Origin: CAYGZL01 sp964354345 | GTDB lineage: Bacteria > Chloroflexota > Anaerolineae > Anaerolineales > UBA4823 | Length of the DNA stretch: 43,741 nt | Direction of reading: 5' to 3' | Assembly (NCBI GenBank): GCA_964354345.1 | Contig: CAYGZL010000073.1 | Span: forward strand, 1 to 43,741 | Shown: in pieces, positions 1 to 7,499 of the stretch | How positions within the stretch are numbered: the first letter of the stretch is position 1 | Layout of the letters: each line of letters begins with the position of its first letter | Notes under the pieces: generated by a model | The model's database searches: none | Seen by the model: the letters and a program-made list of their open reading frames with translations, nothing else | What the model was told of the DNA's origin: nothing | Program-made: the position numbers and the translations under genes

Positions 1-148
1 CAATGGTTTCGAGCAGGATGTAGTTGCTGGTAACCAGGGCAGTGTCTGAGGCGAGGATTTCTTGCCAGGTCAGCCTGGCGGACAGGTGGAATTGATCATT
101 GGCATTGAGCACTGCCAGGAATGCCGAGGTATCCAGGAAGACCATCAT
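1..148 (-). CDS. PIN-domain toxin (VapC-like), 3' part cut by window edge
   Basis: Only the first 49 codons are in the window. The protein begins MMVFLDTSAFLAVLNAND, which is the first beta strand of a PIN ribonuclease domain with its first acidic metal ligand (Asp6). VapC-type toxins cleave RNA, usually tRNA or rRNA, in the cytoplasm. The gene has two adjacent ATG codons; the first overlaps the stop codon of the upstream antitoxin by 4 nt (ATGA), so the pair is translationally coupled. The remaining acidic residues of the active site lie outside the window, so whether the toxin is intact cannot be judged. Confidence 0.8.
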   Translation of the reverse strand, partial: MMVFLDTSAFLAVLNANDQFHLSARLTWQEILASDTALVTSNYILLETI

Positions 149-390
149 GGTTCGGACGCCTCGGTAAGGTACGCATCATGATTGGCAGACAGGTCAGATG
201 GCCCCGCCAGTTTTCCAGCGGCAGCCAGAGCCGTGGCCCGCAATATGGCCTGGTCTGGGATACCGCCTGCTGCCAACAAGGCATCCACGCTGCGGCGGAT
301 CAATTCGGCCACAGACAAGCCTTCTTTAGCCGCCAGGCGTTTGAGGGCGCGCGCCTGCTGAGGTGTGATTTGGATCTGCGTACGAATCAT
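145..390 (-). CDS. CopG/ribbon-helix-helix type antitoxin
   Basis: This 81-residue protein starts MIRTQIQITPQQARALKRLA and continues with GLSVAELIRRSVDALL, the beta strand and two helices of a ribbon-helix-helix DNA-binding domain. The C-terminal tail would wrap the PIN toxin encoded directly downstream. The start is taken at the ATG preceded by GGAGG ten bases upstream; an ATG 18 codons further up lacks a Shine-Dalgarno sequence and would run through the operator. It presumably represses its own promoter by binding the inverted repeat at 428-464 and neutralises the toxin whose start codon overlaps its stop. Family assignment is by pattern only. Confidence 0.75.
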   Translation of the reverse strand: MIRTQIQITPQQARALKRLAAKEGLSVAELIRRSVDALLAAGGIPDQAILRATALAAAGKLAGPSDLSANHDAYLTEASEP

Positions 391-427
391 CGGTTGATCG
401 CCTCCAGTGATTGAATGATAACACTTT

Positions 428-470
428 CGCCACAATGATAACATATATAACCATCATTGTGGCGACTCAA
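428..470 (-). promoter_or_regulatory. Promoter and 12-bp palindromic operator of the toxin-antitoxin operon
   Basis: A perfect inverted repeat, CGCCACAATGAT (428-439) and ATCATTGTGGCG (453-464), is separated by a 13-nt AT-rich spacer. On the minus strand TTGAGT (470-465) is followed after 17 bases by TATATG (447-442), so the -10 lies in the spacer and the -35/-10 gap overlaps one arm. This is the expected geometry for autorepression by the ribbon-helix-helix antitoxin, whose start is at 390. A second repeat, CCGTCGA/TCGACGG (475-481, 488-494), sits between this promoter and the end of the DUF362 gene. Confidence 0.65.
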
Positions 471-500
471 TTTACCGTCGAATTCCTTCGACGGGGTAAT

Positions 501-1691
501 TCAATCGATCGAATGATTCGACGGATCTATCCCAGCCGGAATATATCCCAGCGGGGCGCGCTCGATCTTCTCCAGCGGCAGCACATCCACCAGCTCGTAC
601 TGCCGGCTGCCCAGGCCCAGCCGCTCGGCGTACTGCGGACCGACATAGGGGTCCTTCAAGGGACCATGCAGCCAGGCAAAGGGGTGACCTTGCCGGGTGT
701 GAACTTCCATCGATAAGGGCACGTTCTCTTCCAGCAGGCGGCTTTGGGCGGTCACGTCCAGGACCGCCTGGTCAAGCGCCACGCTGTCATCCGAGCCAAA
801 AATCCCGGCGTCCGGCAGGATTGGCAGGCCGGTAAAGCCGAAGCAGTCGCACACGGGTGTCATGTGCGTCGCCAGGCCAAGGTGGATGGCCTTGCCAGCC
901 TCGAAAGTGGACAGCACCAGCCCGGCGCTGATCGCCACCGCTTCCTGGAAGGCATGAAAATTCAGCGCGTCAATCTTCAGGCTGCCAGGCGGAGCCACCA
1001 GCAGGCAGCGCCCGCAGGCGTTGCAACGATCCAGATGCAAGTGCAGGTTCTGCGGACATTCTCTGTCCTGCGTCACGGCCTGGTGCGGGCAGGCGGCGAT
1101 AATTTGCTGGCGGGTAGCTGCATCCGGGCATTTTTCGGGAAACCAGTAGGGATCATAATGGAACGTATCGTGGATGGCGCTGCGAGTCACATCGCTCATG
1201 CAGCCCAGGGCCAGGTTCTTCAAGGCCGCGCCATAGCCGCAGGCCGGGTGACCTTTCACATGCGCAAAATTCACCAGGAATGAGGCATCCTGGATCATGC
1301 CGGCCAGGTACCAGGTCTGGATATTCTTGAACGGGTGCGCATGCGGATAAACATATTTCTCGTCTGGCCCACCCGCCGGGTAGACCGGGCAGTCCAGTGT
1401 TTCGGAGCTGTAACCGCGCTCGGCCGCGCTGAGCGCATCCCCGGCCAGGTCAGTCACAAACGGCCGGCCACCACCCTCTTTGACCACCTGTACCACCCGG
1501 CGCAGGAAGACCGGATGGATCACCGAGTACCCCAGGGTGTGCCCCAGGTGCACCTTGATCGCCACCGTCTCGCCCTTCACTCGCCCGCGCAGGTTCAGCC
1601 GTTCCAGGATTAAATCCAGCTTGGCCGGTAAAGTCTCACTTGCCTCCAGGCGCGCCTGGCGCGCCGAACCGAAATAAACCACCGCAGTCAT
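501..1691 (-). CDS. DUF362 domain protein with incomplete 4Fe-4S motif
   Basis: The protein (about 396 residues) matches the DUF362 family of iron-sulfur-associated proteins of unknown function: it has the N-terminal GETVAIKVHLGH region, a central SFLVNFAHVKGHPACGYGAALKN stretch typical of the family, and near residue 220-235 a ferredoxin-like knuckle, CNACGRC. The usual fourth cysteine is not present after it (the sequence continues LLVAPPG), although single cysteines occur just upstream. Two adjacent ATGs exist; the second (1691) lies six bases after AGGAG, so it is preferred over 1694. No signal peptide is seen, so it is probably cytosolic. It sits between two toxin-antitoxin operons. Function is not known. 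Confidence 0.8.
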   Translation of the reverse strand: MTAVVYFGSARQARLEASETLPAKLDLILERLNLRGRVKGETVAIKVHLGHTLGYSVIHPVFLRRVVQVVKEGGGRPFVTDLAGDALSAAERGYSSETLDCPVYPAGGPDEKYVYPHAHPFKNIQTWYLAGMIQDASFLVNFAHVKGHPACGYGAALKNLALGCMSDVTRSAIHDTFHYDPYWFPEKCPDAATRQQIIAACPHQAVTQDRECPQNLHLHLDRCNACGRCLLVAPPGSLKIDALNFHAFQEAVAISAGLVLSTFEAGKAIHLGLATHMTPVCDCFGFTGLPILPDAGIFGSDDSVALDQAVLDVTAQSRLLEENVPLSMEVHTRQGHPFAWLHGPLKDPYVGPQYAERLGLGSRQYELVDVLPLEKIERAPLGYIPAGIDPSNHSID

Positions 1692-1821
1692 CATATACTC
1701 CTCTGATATTATTATATGGCCCCAATTTTATCATTGCTTATCCTGATAAGTTTACCTGCAGCTTGATGTCGATCCCACAAGGTAATTCGGCAGGAAGATG
1801 CGGGCGATCTGTCAATTCCCA

Positions 1822-1850
1822 TTGACTTAGTCTATAGCTTAGTTTATACT
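1822..1850 (+). promoter_or_regulatory. Near-consensus sigma-70-type promoter of the Phd/PIN operon
   Basis: TTGACT (1822-1827), a 17-base spacer and TATACT (1845-1850) form a strong promoter. Transcription would start near 1857, giving a leader of only about 11 nt that begins at or within the TGGAGG Shine-Dalgarno (1857-1862). The interval 1695-1821 shows no other clear feature. Confidence 0.75.
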
Positions 1851-1867
1851 GGCGCCTGGAGGTTGCG

Positions 1868-2092
1868 ATGACATTTACCGTAAATATTCATGAGGCCAAA
1901 ACCACCCTTTCCAAACTCCTGGAGCGCGTGGCAAATGGGGAAGAGATTATTATTGCCAAAGCCGGAAAACCCATCGCGGTTCTCTCCCCTTTTAATAAAC
2001 CCGTCGCTTGCCGCACACCCGGGAATGATACGGGGAAAGTCACAATCAAACCCGAATTTGAAGAACCGTTGCCGGAATTTGATGAGCCATGA
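1868..2092 (+). CDS. Phd/YefM-type antitoxin
   Basis: The 74-residue protein begins MTFTVNIHEAKTTLSKLLERVANGEEIIIAKAGKPIAVLSP, a textbook Phd/YefM fold: the INxxEAK-like start, a central helix, and the beta hairpin ending in IAKxGKPIAVL. The acidic C-terminal tail (KPEFEEPLPEFDEP) is the part that usually binds and blocks the toxin. TGGAGG lies five bases before the ATG, and the stop overlaps the toxin start (ATGA). It probably represses its own promoter at 1822-1850, where imperfect short palindromes overlap the -10. Confidence 0.9.
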   Translation: MTFTVNIHEAKTTLSKLLERVANGEEIIIAKAGKPIAVLSPFNKPVACRTPGNDTGKVTIKPEFEEPLPEFDEP

Positions 2093-2475
2093 GAGCGCTC
2101 CTGGATACACACACCTTCTTATGGTGGAACATGGCTGATCCCCGCTTATCCAATAAAGCCCGGGAGCTCATCGCAGACGGCAGGAATGAGTTTTACCTGA
2201 GCGCAGCTAGCGCCTGGGAAATTGCCCTCAAAACCGCGCGCGGCAGCCTCACTTTACCAGAATCCCCTGGGGTGTATGTTGCCAACCGCTTACGGCTGCA
2301 CCAGTTCCTGGCGCTGCCAATCCAGCTCAGCCATGCGCTGCATGTATTTTCCTTACCGGATTATCACCACGATCTATTCGATCGCTTACTGGTCGCCCAA
2401 AGCCAACTCGAAGAGCTGCCGATCGTGAGTGCGGATGAAAATATCGCCCGGTACGACGTGCAGGTAATCTGGTAA
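2089..2475 (+). CDS. PIN-domain toxin (VapC family, Phd-linked type)
   Basis: This 128-residue protein carries the acidic residues of a PIN-domain ribonuclease: LLDTHTFLWW (Asp6), SAASAWEIALK (a Glu near residue 44), HHDLFDRLLVAQ (Asp near 94-98) and IVSADENI (Asp near 117). The WEIALK and DPFDRLL-like motifs are those of the Sll0205-type PIN subfamily, which pairs with Phd-like antitoxins. Its ATG overlaps the antitoxin stop by 4 nt. Length and motifs are intact, so the system looks functional. Predicted activity is Mg-dependent RNA cleavage in the cytoplasm. Confidence 0.9.
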   Translation: MRALLDTHTFLWWNMADPRLSNKARELIADGRNEFYLSAASAWEIALKTARGSLTLPESPGVYVANRLRLHQFLALPIQLSHALHVFSLPDYHHDLFDRLLVAQSQLEELPIVSADENIARYDVQVIW

Positions 2476-2501
2476 ACAACCGCATTTCAAATCAGTATAA
2501 T
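2473..2501 (+). promoter_or_regulatory. Candidate typA promoter
   Basis: TAAACA (2473-2478) and a perfect TATAAT (2496-2501) are separated by 17 bases. It begins on the stop codon of the PIN gene and would give typA a 5' leader of about 118 nt. Confidence 0.5.
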
Positions 2502-2543
2502 GTCTATCCAAAAACTGTTTCTGGTGATAAGATAGCCCTCCAC

Positions 2544-2585
2544 GCGGATGGGCGCCCACCAGGCTGGGCAGATGCTCCCATCCGC
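2544..2585 (+). promoter_or_regulatory. Stem-loop in typA 5' leader
   Basis: GCGGATGGG (2544-2552) pairs perfectly with CCCATCCGC (2577-2585), enclosing a smaller GCCC/GGGC hairpin. There is no T-run after it, so it is not a typical terminator. It ends about 24 nt upstream of the typA Shine-Dalgarno (GAGGTAGG, 2609-2616) and could affect expression; any role is inference. Confidence 0.4.
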
Positions 2586-2625
2586 ACTGTCTTTGTACGT
2601 TGATTCGCTGAGGTAGGCAAGACGC

Positions 2626-4482
2626 ATGTTAGTTGAACGAACGGATTTACGCGATATCGCCATCATCGCCCATGTTGACCATGGCAAAACCACCCTGGTG
2701 GACGGCCTGCTGCGCCAGGCGCGGGTTTTTCGTGATAACCAGGTAGTGGCCGAACGGATAATGGATTCATACGACCTGGAGCGCGAGCGCGGCATCACTA
2801 TCCTGGCCAAGAACACCGCCATCACCATCTGGGACGCAGTTGCTCAGCAGCAGGTTAAGATCAATATCGTCGACACTCCTGGTCACGCCGATTTCGGCGG
2901 CGAAGTTGAGCGGGTGATGAATATGGTGGATGGCGTGTTGCTGCTGGTCGACGCCGCCGAAGGCCCCATGCCGCAGACTCGCTTTGTGCTTAAAAAAGCG
3001 CTCGAGGTTGGTCACAAAGCCATCGTGATAGTCAACAAGGTGGATCGCAAAGACGCCGAGCCGCAGCGCGTGCTCAACCAGACCTTCGACCTGTTCATTG
3101 AGCTGGGCGCCGATGACGAGCAAGCCAACTTTCCGATCATCTACACCAATGCGGTCACTGCCCAGGCTGGCCTGACCCCCGAGCTGGGTCCCGACCTGCA
3201 GCCGCTATTCCAGGCCATTTTGCGCCACATCCCCGCTCCGCGCGTCGACCTGCAAGCCCCATTGCAGCTCCTGGTGACCAACCTGGGCTACGATGATTAC
3301 CGCGGCGTTACTGCCGTCGGGCGGGTCTTCTCCGGGCAAATCCAGATCAACCAACCCCTTGCCCGCCTGACCCTGGATGGACAAAACCTGCCCGAGCGTG
3401 CCCGTTACCTGTATGTCTACCAGGGATTGGAGCGCGTCGAGGTTGACATGGCCCAGGCAGGTGAGATCGTCGCCCTGGCCGGGCTGGAAGGCATCGCCAT
3501 CGGCGAGACTCTGGCCGATCCGATCAATCCTGTCGCGCTGCCTCCCATTCGGGTGGAAGAGCCAACCGTGCGCATGGTGTTCAGCGTTAACACTGCGCCT
3601 TTCGGTGGGCGGGAAGGCCGCTGGAGCACCTCCCGCAAGCTGCGCGAGCGCCTGTTCGACGAGTTACGCACCAACGTCGCCCTGCGCGTGGCTGAAACCG
3701 AGACCACCGATAGCTTCATCGTCTCGGGGCGCGGCGAATTGCACCTGGCCATCCTGATCGAGACCATGCGCCGCGAGGGGTATGAGTTTCAGGTTTCGCG
3801 GCCCGAAGTGATCCTGCGTAAAAACGAGCTCGACGAGCTGCTCGAGCCGTTCGAAGAAGTGCATATCGACACCAGTCCGGACACGGTGGGGGTGGTGGTT
3901 GAAATGCTGGGCGCGCGCCGCGGTCAGATGGTCGAGCTGCATGAGACCTCGGACAGCAATGTGCGCCTGATCTACCTGGCGCCGACGCGCGGCCTGTTGG
4001 GCTTCCGCTACCAGTTCCTGACTGCCACGCGCGGCGTGGGCGTGTTGCACACCCTCTTCCACGACTACCTGCCGATGGTGGGCGAGATCGCCGGGCGCGA
4101 GCGGGGCTCACTGGTCGCCTGGGAGACGGGCGTCGCCACCACTTACGGCCTGCGCAACGCCGGGGAGCGCGGCGTGCTGTTTATCCAGCCAGGCGCTGAA
4201 GTCTATGAAGGTATGGTGATCGGCGAGCACGCCAAGCCCAACGACATCGCGGTCAACATCTGCAAGACCAAGCACCTGACCAATGTGCGCGCCGCCCGCG
4301 GTGAGCAGGCCGACCGCCTGACTCCGCCGCGCCAGATGAGCCTGGATGAGTGCATCGAGTACCTGGCGGAAGACGAATTGCTCGAAGTCACACCGCTCAG
4401 CTACCGCATCCGCAAGCGTATCCTCGATACTGATGAGCGCGGCAAGACGGTCAAACGCGCCAAAGAGACCGTCGCAGTCTAG
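2626..4482 (+). CDS. typA: Translational GTPase TypA/BipA
   Basis: The 618-residue protein is full length for TypA/BipA, an EF-G-like GTPase that acts on the ribosome and supports 50S assembly and growth under cold and other stress. G motifs are intact: AHVDHGKT (15-22), Thr58 in RGITI, DTPGH (83-87) and NKVD (137-140). They are followed by an EF-Tu domain 2-like barrel, EF-G-like domains III and V, and the BipA C-terminal domain, which includes ARRGQM, GLLGFR and the VRAARGEQADRLTPPR stretch. GAGGTAGG precedes the ATG. The gene converges on the acetyltransferase gene with only 9 nt between the two stop codons. Confidence 0.97.
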   Translation: MLVERTDLRDIAIIAHVDHGKTTLVDGLLRQARVFRDNQVVAERIMDSYDLERERGITILAKNTAITIWDAVAQQQVKINIVDTPGHADFGGEVERVMNMVDGVLLLVDAAEGPMPQTRFVLKKALEVGHKAIVIVNKVDRKDAEPQRVLNQTFDLFIELGADDEQANFPIIYTNAVTAQAGLTPELGPDLQPLFQAILRHIPAPRVDLQAPLQLLVTNLGYDDYRGVTAVGRVFSGQIQINQPLARLTLDGQNLPERARYLYVYQGLERVEVDMAQAGEIVALAGLEGIAIGETLADPINPVALPPIRVEEPTVRMVFSVNTAPFGGREGRWSTSRKLRERLFDELRTNVALRVAETETTDSFIVSGRGELHLAILIETMRREGYEFQVSRPEVILRKNELDELLEPFEEVHIDTSPDTVGVVVEMLGARRGQMVELHETSDSNVRLIYLAPTRGLLGFRYQFLTATRGVGVLHTLFHDYLPMVGEIAGRERGSLVAWETGVATTYGLRNAGERGVLFIQPGAEVYEGMVIGEHAKPNDIAVNICKTKHLTNVRAARGEQADRLTPPRQMSLDECIEYLAEDELLEVTPLSYRIRKRILDTDERGKTVKRAKETVAV

Positions 4483-4491
4483 AAAACGGGA

Positions 4492-5604
4492 TTAAATCCC
4501 CATTTCATACACCCGGTAGCGCCGCAAAGGTGTGGCTCCCAGCTTCTTGATGCCATTGACCATGGCGTAGTTATCTTCCAGGACGTAGTTGATCTCCATC
4601 CAGACCCCCGGAGCATAGAGCGATTCATATAGCGCCCGGTAGAGCAGGCTGTCCACCGCCTTGCCCTGGTATTCCGGCGTCACACCCAAGGCGAACATGC
4701 GGTAGCGGCGCAGACGCGGCAACCCCACCAGCAGCTTGAGCCAGCCGAACGGGAAAAGCCGTCCATTCAAGCCTTTCAATAAAGCGTTGACATCAGGCAG
4801 GGCGATGGCAAAGCCGATCGGACGACCCTGCCCATCCTCGGCAAACAAAACTCCCTTGGGCTGGATGATCGGACGTAAATCATGCGCCATGGCGTGTACC
4901 TCGGCCTCGGTAACCGGCGAGTACCCCCAGTTATCAATGATGCTGGCATTGGAGAGATCAATAATGACGCGTACTTCCTGTTCGTAACGACGCAAATCGA
5001 GCGGACGCACGCGAATGTGATAGCGTTCAGCTACCCTGTCCGTCAGAGTCAAGATCCGGTCGGGAACCTGGTAGCCTTCATCTACTGAGAGGTACCAGCA
5101 CAGCAGATCCTTGACCTTCTGCAGGCCGAAGGCGGTCAGGTGATCATTGTAATAAGGCGGGTTATAGGGCGCCATGATCACCGGTGAGGGCGTGAACCCT
5201 TCCACCACCATACCCCATTCCTGCGAGACAAAGCTCCACGGTCCGCGCAGAGTGGTCATACCACGCTGTTGTAACCAACCCCGCGCCGCTTCCAACAGAA
5301 GTTGCCCGGCAGCCGGATCGGGCGGCGCCTCGTAATAGCCGAACAGACCGATCGGCGCCTTCCAGAAGTCCACCGCCAGTTGATCTATAAAAGCGGCGAT
5401 CCGCCCGGCTACCTGACCGGCCTCTTTCAACAAGAACAACTGCCAGTCGCAGTGCTTGAGCAAGGGATTGCGCCGGGGATCGAACTGGCCGCGCTGCTCG
5501 CTGCGCAAAGGAGGCACCCAAACCGGATCACGGCGGTACAAGCGGTAGGGAAGCTCTAGAAAGGCAGCTAAGTCGTGCGGGGTTTGGACAGGGTAGATTT
5601 CCAT
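4492..5604 (-). CDS. GNAT-like acyltransferase, 370 aa
   Basis: The protein contains FALGVTPEYQGKAVDSLLYRAL (near residue 305-325), which resembles the Q/RxxGxG/A acyl-CoA-binding loop and following helix of GNAT N-acetyltransferases. The N-terminal half (PYRLYRRDPVWVPPLRSEQ, GPWSFVSQEWGMVVEGF) belongs to a group of long GNAT-related proteins whose substrate is unknown. Its start is 49 nt downstream of the ABC exporter gene on the same strand, so it may be the last cistron of the ABC-F/exporter operon. An antibiotic- or amine-acetylating role would fit that context, but this is inference. The Shine-Dalgarno is weak. Confidence 0.7.
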   Translation of the reverse strand: MEIYPVQTPHDLAAFLELPYRLYRRDPVWVPPLRSEQRGQFDPRRNPLLKHCDWQLFLLKEAGQVAGRIAAFIDQLAVDFWKAPIGLFGYYEAPPDPAAGQLLLEAARGWLQQRGMTTLRGPWSFVSQEWGMVVEGFTPSPVIMAPYNPPYYNDHLTAFGLQKVKDLLCWYLSVDEGYQVPDRILTLTDRVAERYHIRVRPLDLRRYEQEVRVIIDLSNASIIDNWGYSPVTEAEVHAMAHDLRPIIQPKGVLFAEDGQGRPIGFAIALPDVNALLKGLNGRLFPFGWLKLLVGLPRLRRYRMFALGVTPEYQGKAVDSLLYRALYESLYAPGVWMEINYVLEDNYAMVNGIKKLGATPLRRYRVYEMGI

Positions 5605-5653
5605 TGATCAATCCAGCTAACAGTTTAGAAATCAACCCAATTCTACCCGATTT

Positions 5654-7498
5654 TTATCTGCTGGAGGGCGTTGGAACATCCTGACCCGCCTCTCGCTGCC
5701 ACAACTGCCGCATCTCTACACTGCTCTCCAAAAGCTCATCCAGAGTTCCTTCCGCCTCCACCCGCCCTTCCTTCAACACCAGAATATGGTCGGCGCGCCG
5801 CAGTACCGCTTTGCGGTGTGAAACTGCCAGGATCGTTGCCCCACTGATCTCTGGCAAGCGCTCCCACAACAATTGTTCAGTCTCGACATCCAGCGCGCTG
5901 GACAGGTCATCGAAGATCAGCAGCTCGGGCTGGCGCACCAGCATGCGCGCCGCGGCAGTCCGCTGCGCTTGCCCACCGGAAAGCCGCACCCCACGCGGAC
6001 CAACCAGCGTATCCAGACCTTTCTCCAGCCCCGCCACGTCACGCTCCATCACCGCCAGATAAAGCGCCTGGTGGATCTCTGCCTCCGGCTTTTCTAAACC
6101 GAGCAAGATATTATTCCGCAACGTATCGCTGAACAAGCGTGGCACCTGGGCGGTATAGGCGCAACGCGGCGGGACGAAAAACGCCGCTGGATCCTCGACC
6201 ACACGCCCATTCCAGCGGATTTCTCCTGCCTGCATGGGCAGCAACCCCAACAACGTGCGCAACAAGGTCGTCTTGCCCGATCCCACCCGTCCAGTGACAA
6301 CAATCAGCCTGCCACGCGGCAAATGCAGGTTCACACCCTGGATGCCGGCTGCCCCGTTCGCCTCGCTGCCTGGATAATGATACGTCAGGTTGGCGGCTGC
6401 GAGCATCTCCAGGCGATCCTCCGCTGTTCGGATGGGATATTCCACCGCCGGCAACGGACCGCTTAACTTCACCGCATAGGGTTCGATCAATGCTCCCAAC
6501 GGCGCACCCTCCATCAAACGGTACATGCGTTCGACCGAGACATTTAATTGCCGGTAGCGCGCCACGATCATCCCCGCAAAGGTAGTCAGGTCGCCCAGGC
6601 TTTGTAAAAGAAAGACGAACAACGAGAAATCGCCCACGGTCAAAGTCCCACCCCGGATCGCCTGGCCTGCCAGCAGCAATATTACACCGGTGCTCAGGTT
6701 GGCTGTATTGCGCCATAGCGATTCCAGAACCTGGTCAAACAGGCGTTCGCGCAAGGTTAAGCGACGGCGCTCGTCATTCAAGCGCCGAAAATGGGTGATC
6801 ACATTCTGTTCAGCAGTGGCAACTTTTACCGCCTGCACCGCGCCAAAAAATTCACCAATAAAGCCGGTCACTGCGCCAGTCGCCTGACGGCTGGCACGGC
6901 GGTAGGTGCCGATCCGTTTTGAGGCCAGATTCGCCACAAAGCCGACCAATACCGTCGGTACCAGGGCAATCAGGGTGATCAGCGGGTTGATCTTGACCAT
7001 CAGACCAATCGCTATCCCAATCACCACCAGACCAGTCAGAATATCATTGATCCAGATCACAAACAGCGGGATCTCGAAGACATCATTGCGGAAACGGCTG
7101 ACGGCTTCGCCCGGCGAGTCAGGCAGCGGCGTGGCTCCTGGCCGGCGCAGGATATGCTTTAACAAATTTCTGCGCAATAATCCCGCCACCTCCGAAAATA
7201 AAGGTGGATCGGCATACACAAACCCGTAATCACCCAGCATCCGCCCGGCCTCCGAGGCGAAGATCAACGCGACAATTGCCCAGATAGACAGACTGACGGG
7301 CGCATCACCGGTCAAGCGATTGAAAAAGGCCTGGATGACCAGGCCAGGTACAACTTGCATCATCGTACGGAGAACGAAAACCGCCAGCAGGTCAACCAGC
7401 CAGTACCCAATCCGGAAGCGTACCATGCTCAGGATTACGCGCCAGGCAGGCAAGGCCGGGACTTTGTCAGGGGTGGGAGGGTTTCCATTTGTCTTCAT
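5654..7498 (-). CDS. ABC exporter subunit with degenerate Walker B (half-transporter A)
   Basis: The 614-residue protein has an N-terminal six-helix exporter membrane domain (about 20-320) and a C-terminal nucleotide-binding domain: Walker A GRVGSGKT (403-410), signature LSGGQ (506-510), Walker B LLIFDD (526-531) and H-loop His561. The residue after the Walker B aspartate is Asp531 rather than the catalytic Glu, which marks a non-hydrolysing composite site. The start is the ATG at 7498, one base after the stop of the partner gene; a 35-codon extension would lie inside that gene. It probably forms a heterodimeric multidrug or lipid exporter with the protein encoded at 7500-9263. Confidence 0.92.
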   Translation of the reverse strand: MKTNGNPPTPDKVPALPAWRVILSMVRFRIGYWLVDLLAVFVLRTMMQVVPGLVIQAFFNRLTGDAPVSLSIWAIVALIFASEAGRMLGDYGFVYADPPLFSEVAGLLRRNLLKHILRRPGATPLPDSPGEAVSRFRNDVFEIPLFVIWINDILTGLVVIGIAIGLMVKINPLITLIALVPTVLVGFVANLASKRIGTYRRASRQATGAVTGFIGEFFGAVQAVKVATAEQNVITHFRRLNDERRRLTLRERLFDQVLESLWRNTANLSTGVILLLAGQAIRGGTLTVGDFSLFVFLLQSLGDLTTFAGMIVARYRQLNVSVERMYRLMEGAPLGALIEPYAVKLSGPLPAVEYPIRTAEDRLEMLAAANLTYHYPGSEANGAAGIQGVNLHLPRGRLIVVTGRVGSGKTTLLRTLLGLLPMQAGEIRWNGRVVEDPAAFFVPPRCAYTAQVPRLFSDTLRNNILLGLEKPEAEIHQALYLAVMERDVAGLEKGLDTLVGPRGVRLSGGQAQRTAAARMLVRQPELLIFDDLSSALDVETEQLLWERLPEISGATILAVSHRKAVLRRADHILVLKEGRVEAEGTLDELLESSVEMRQLWQREAGQDVPTPSSR

Positions 7499-7499
7499 A

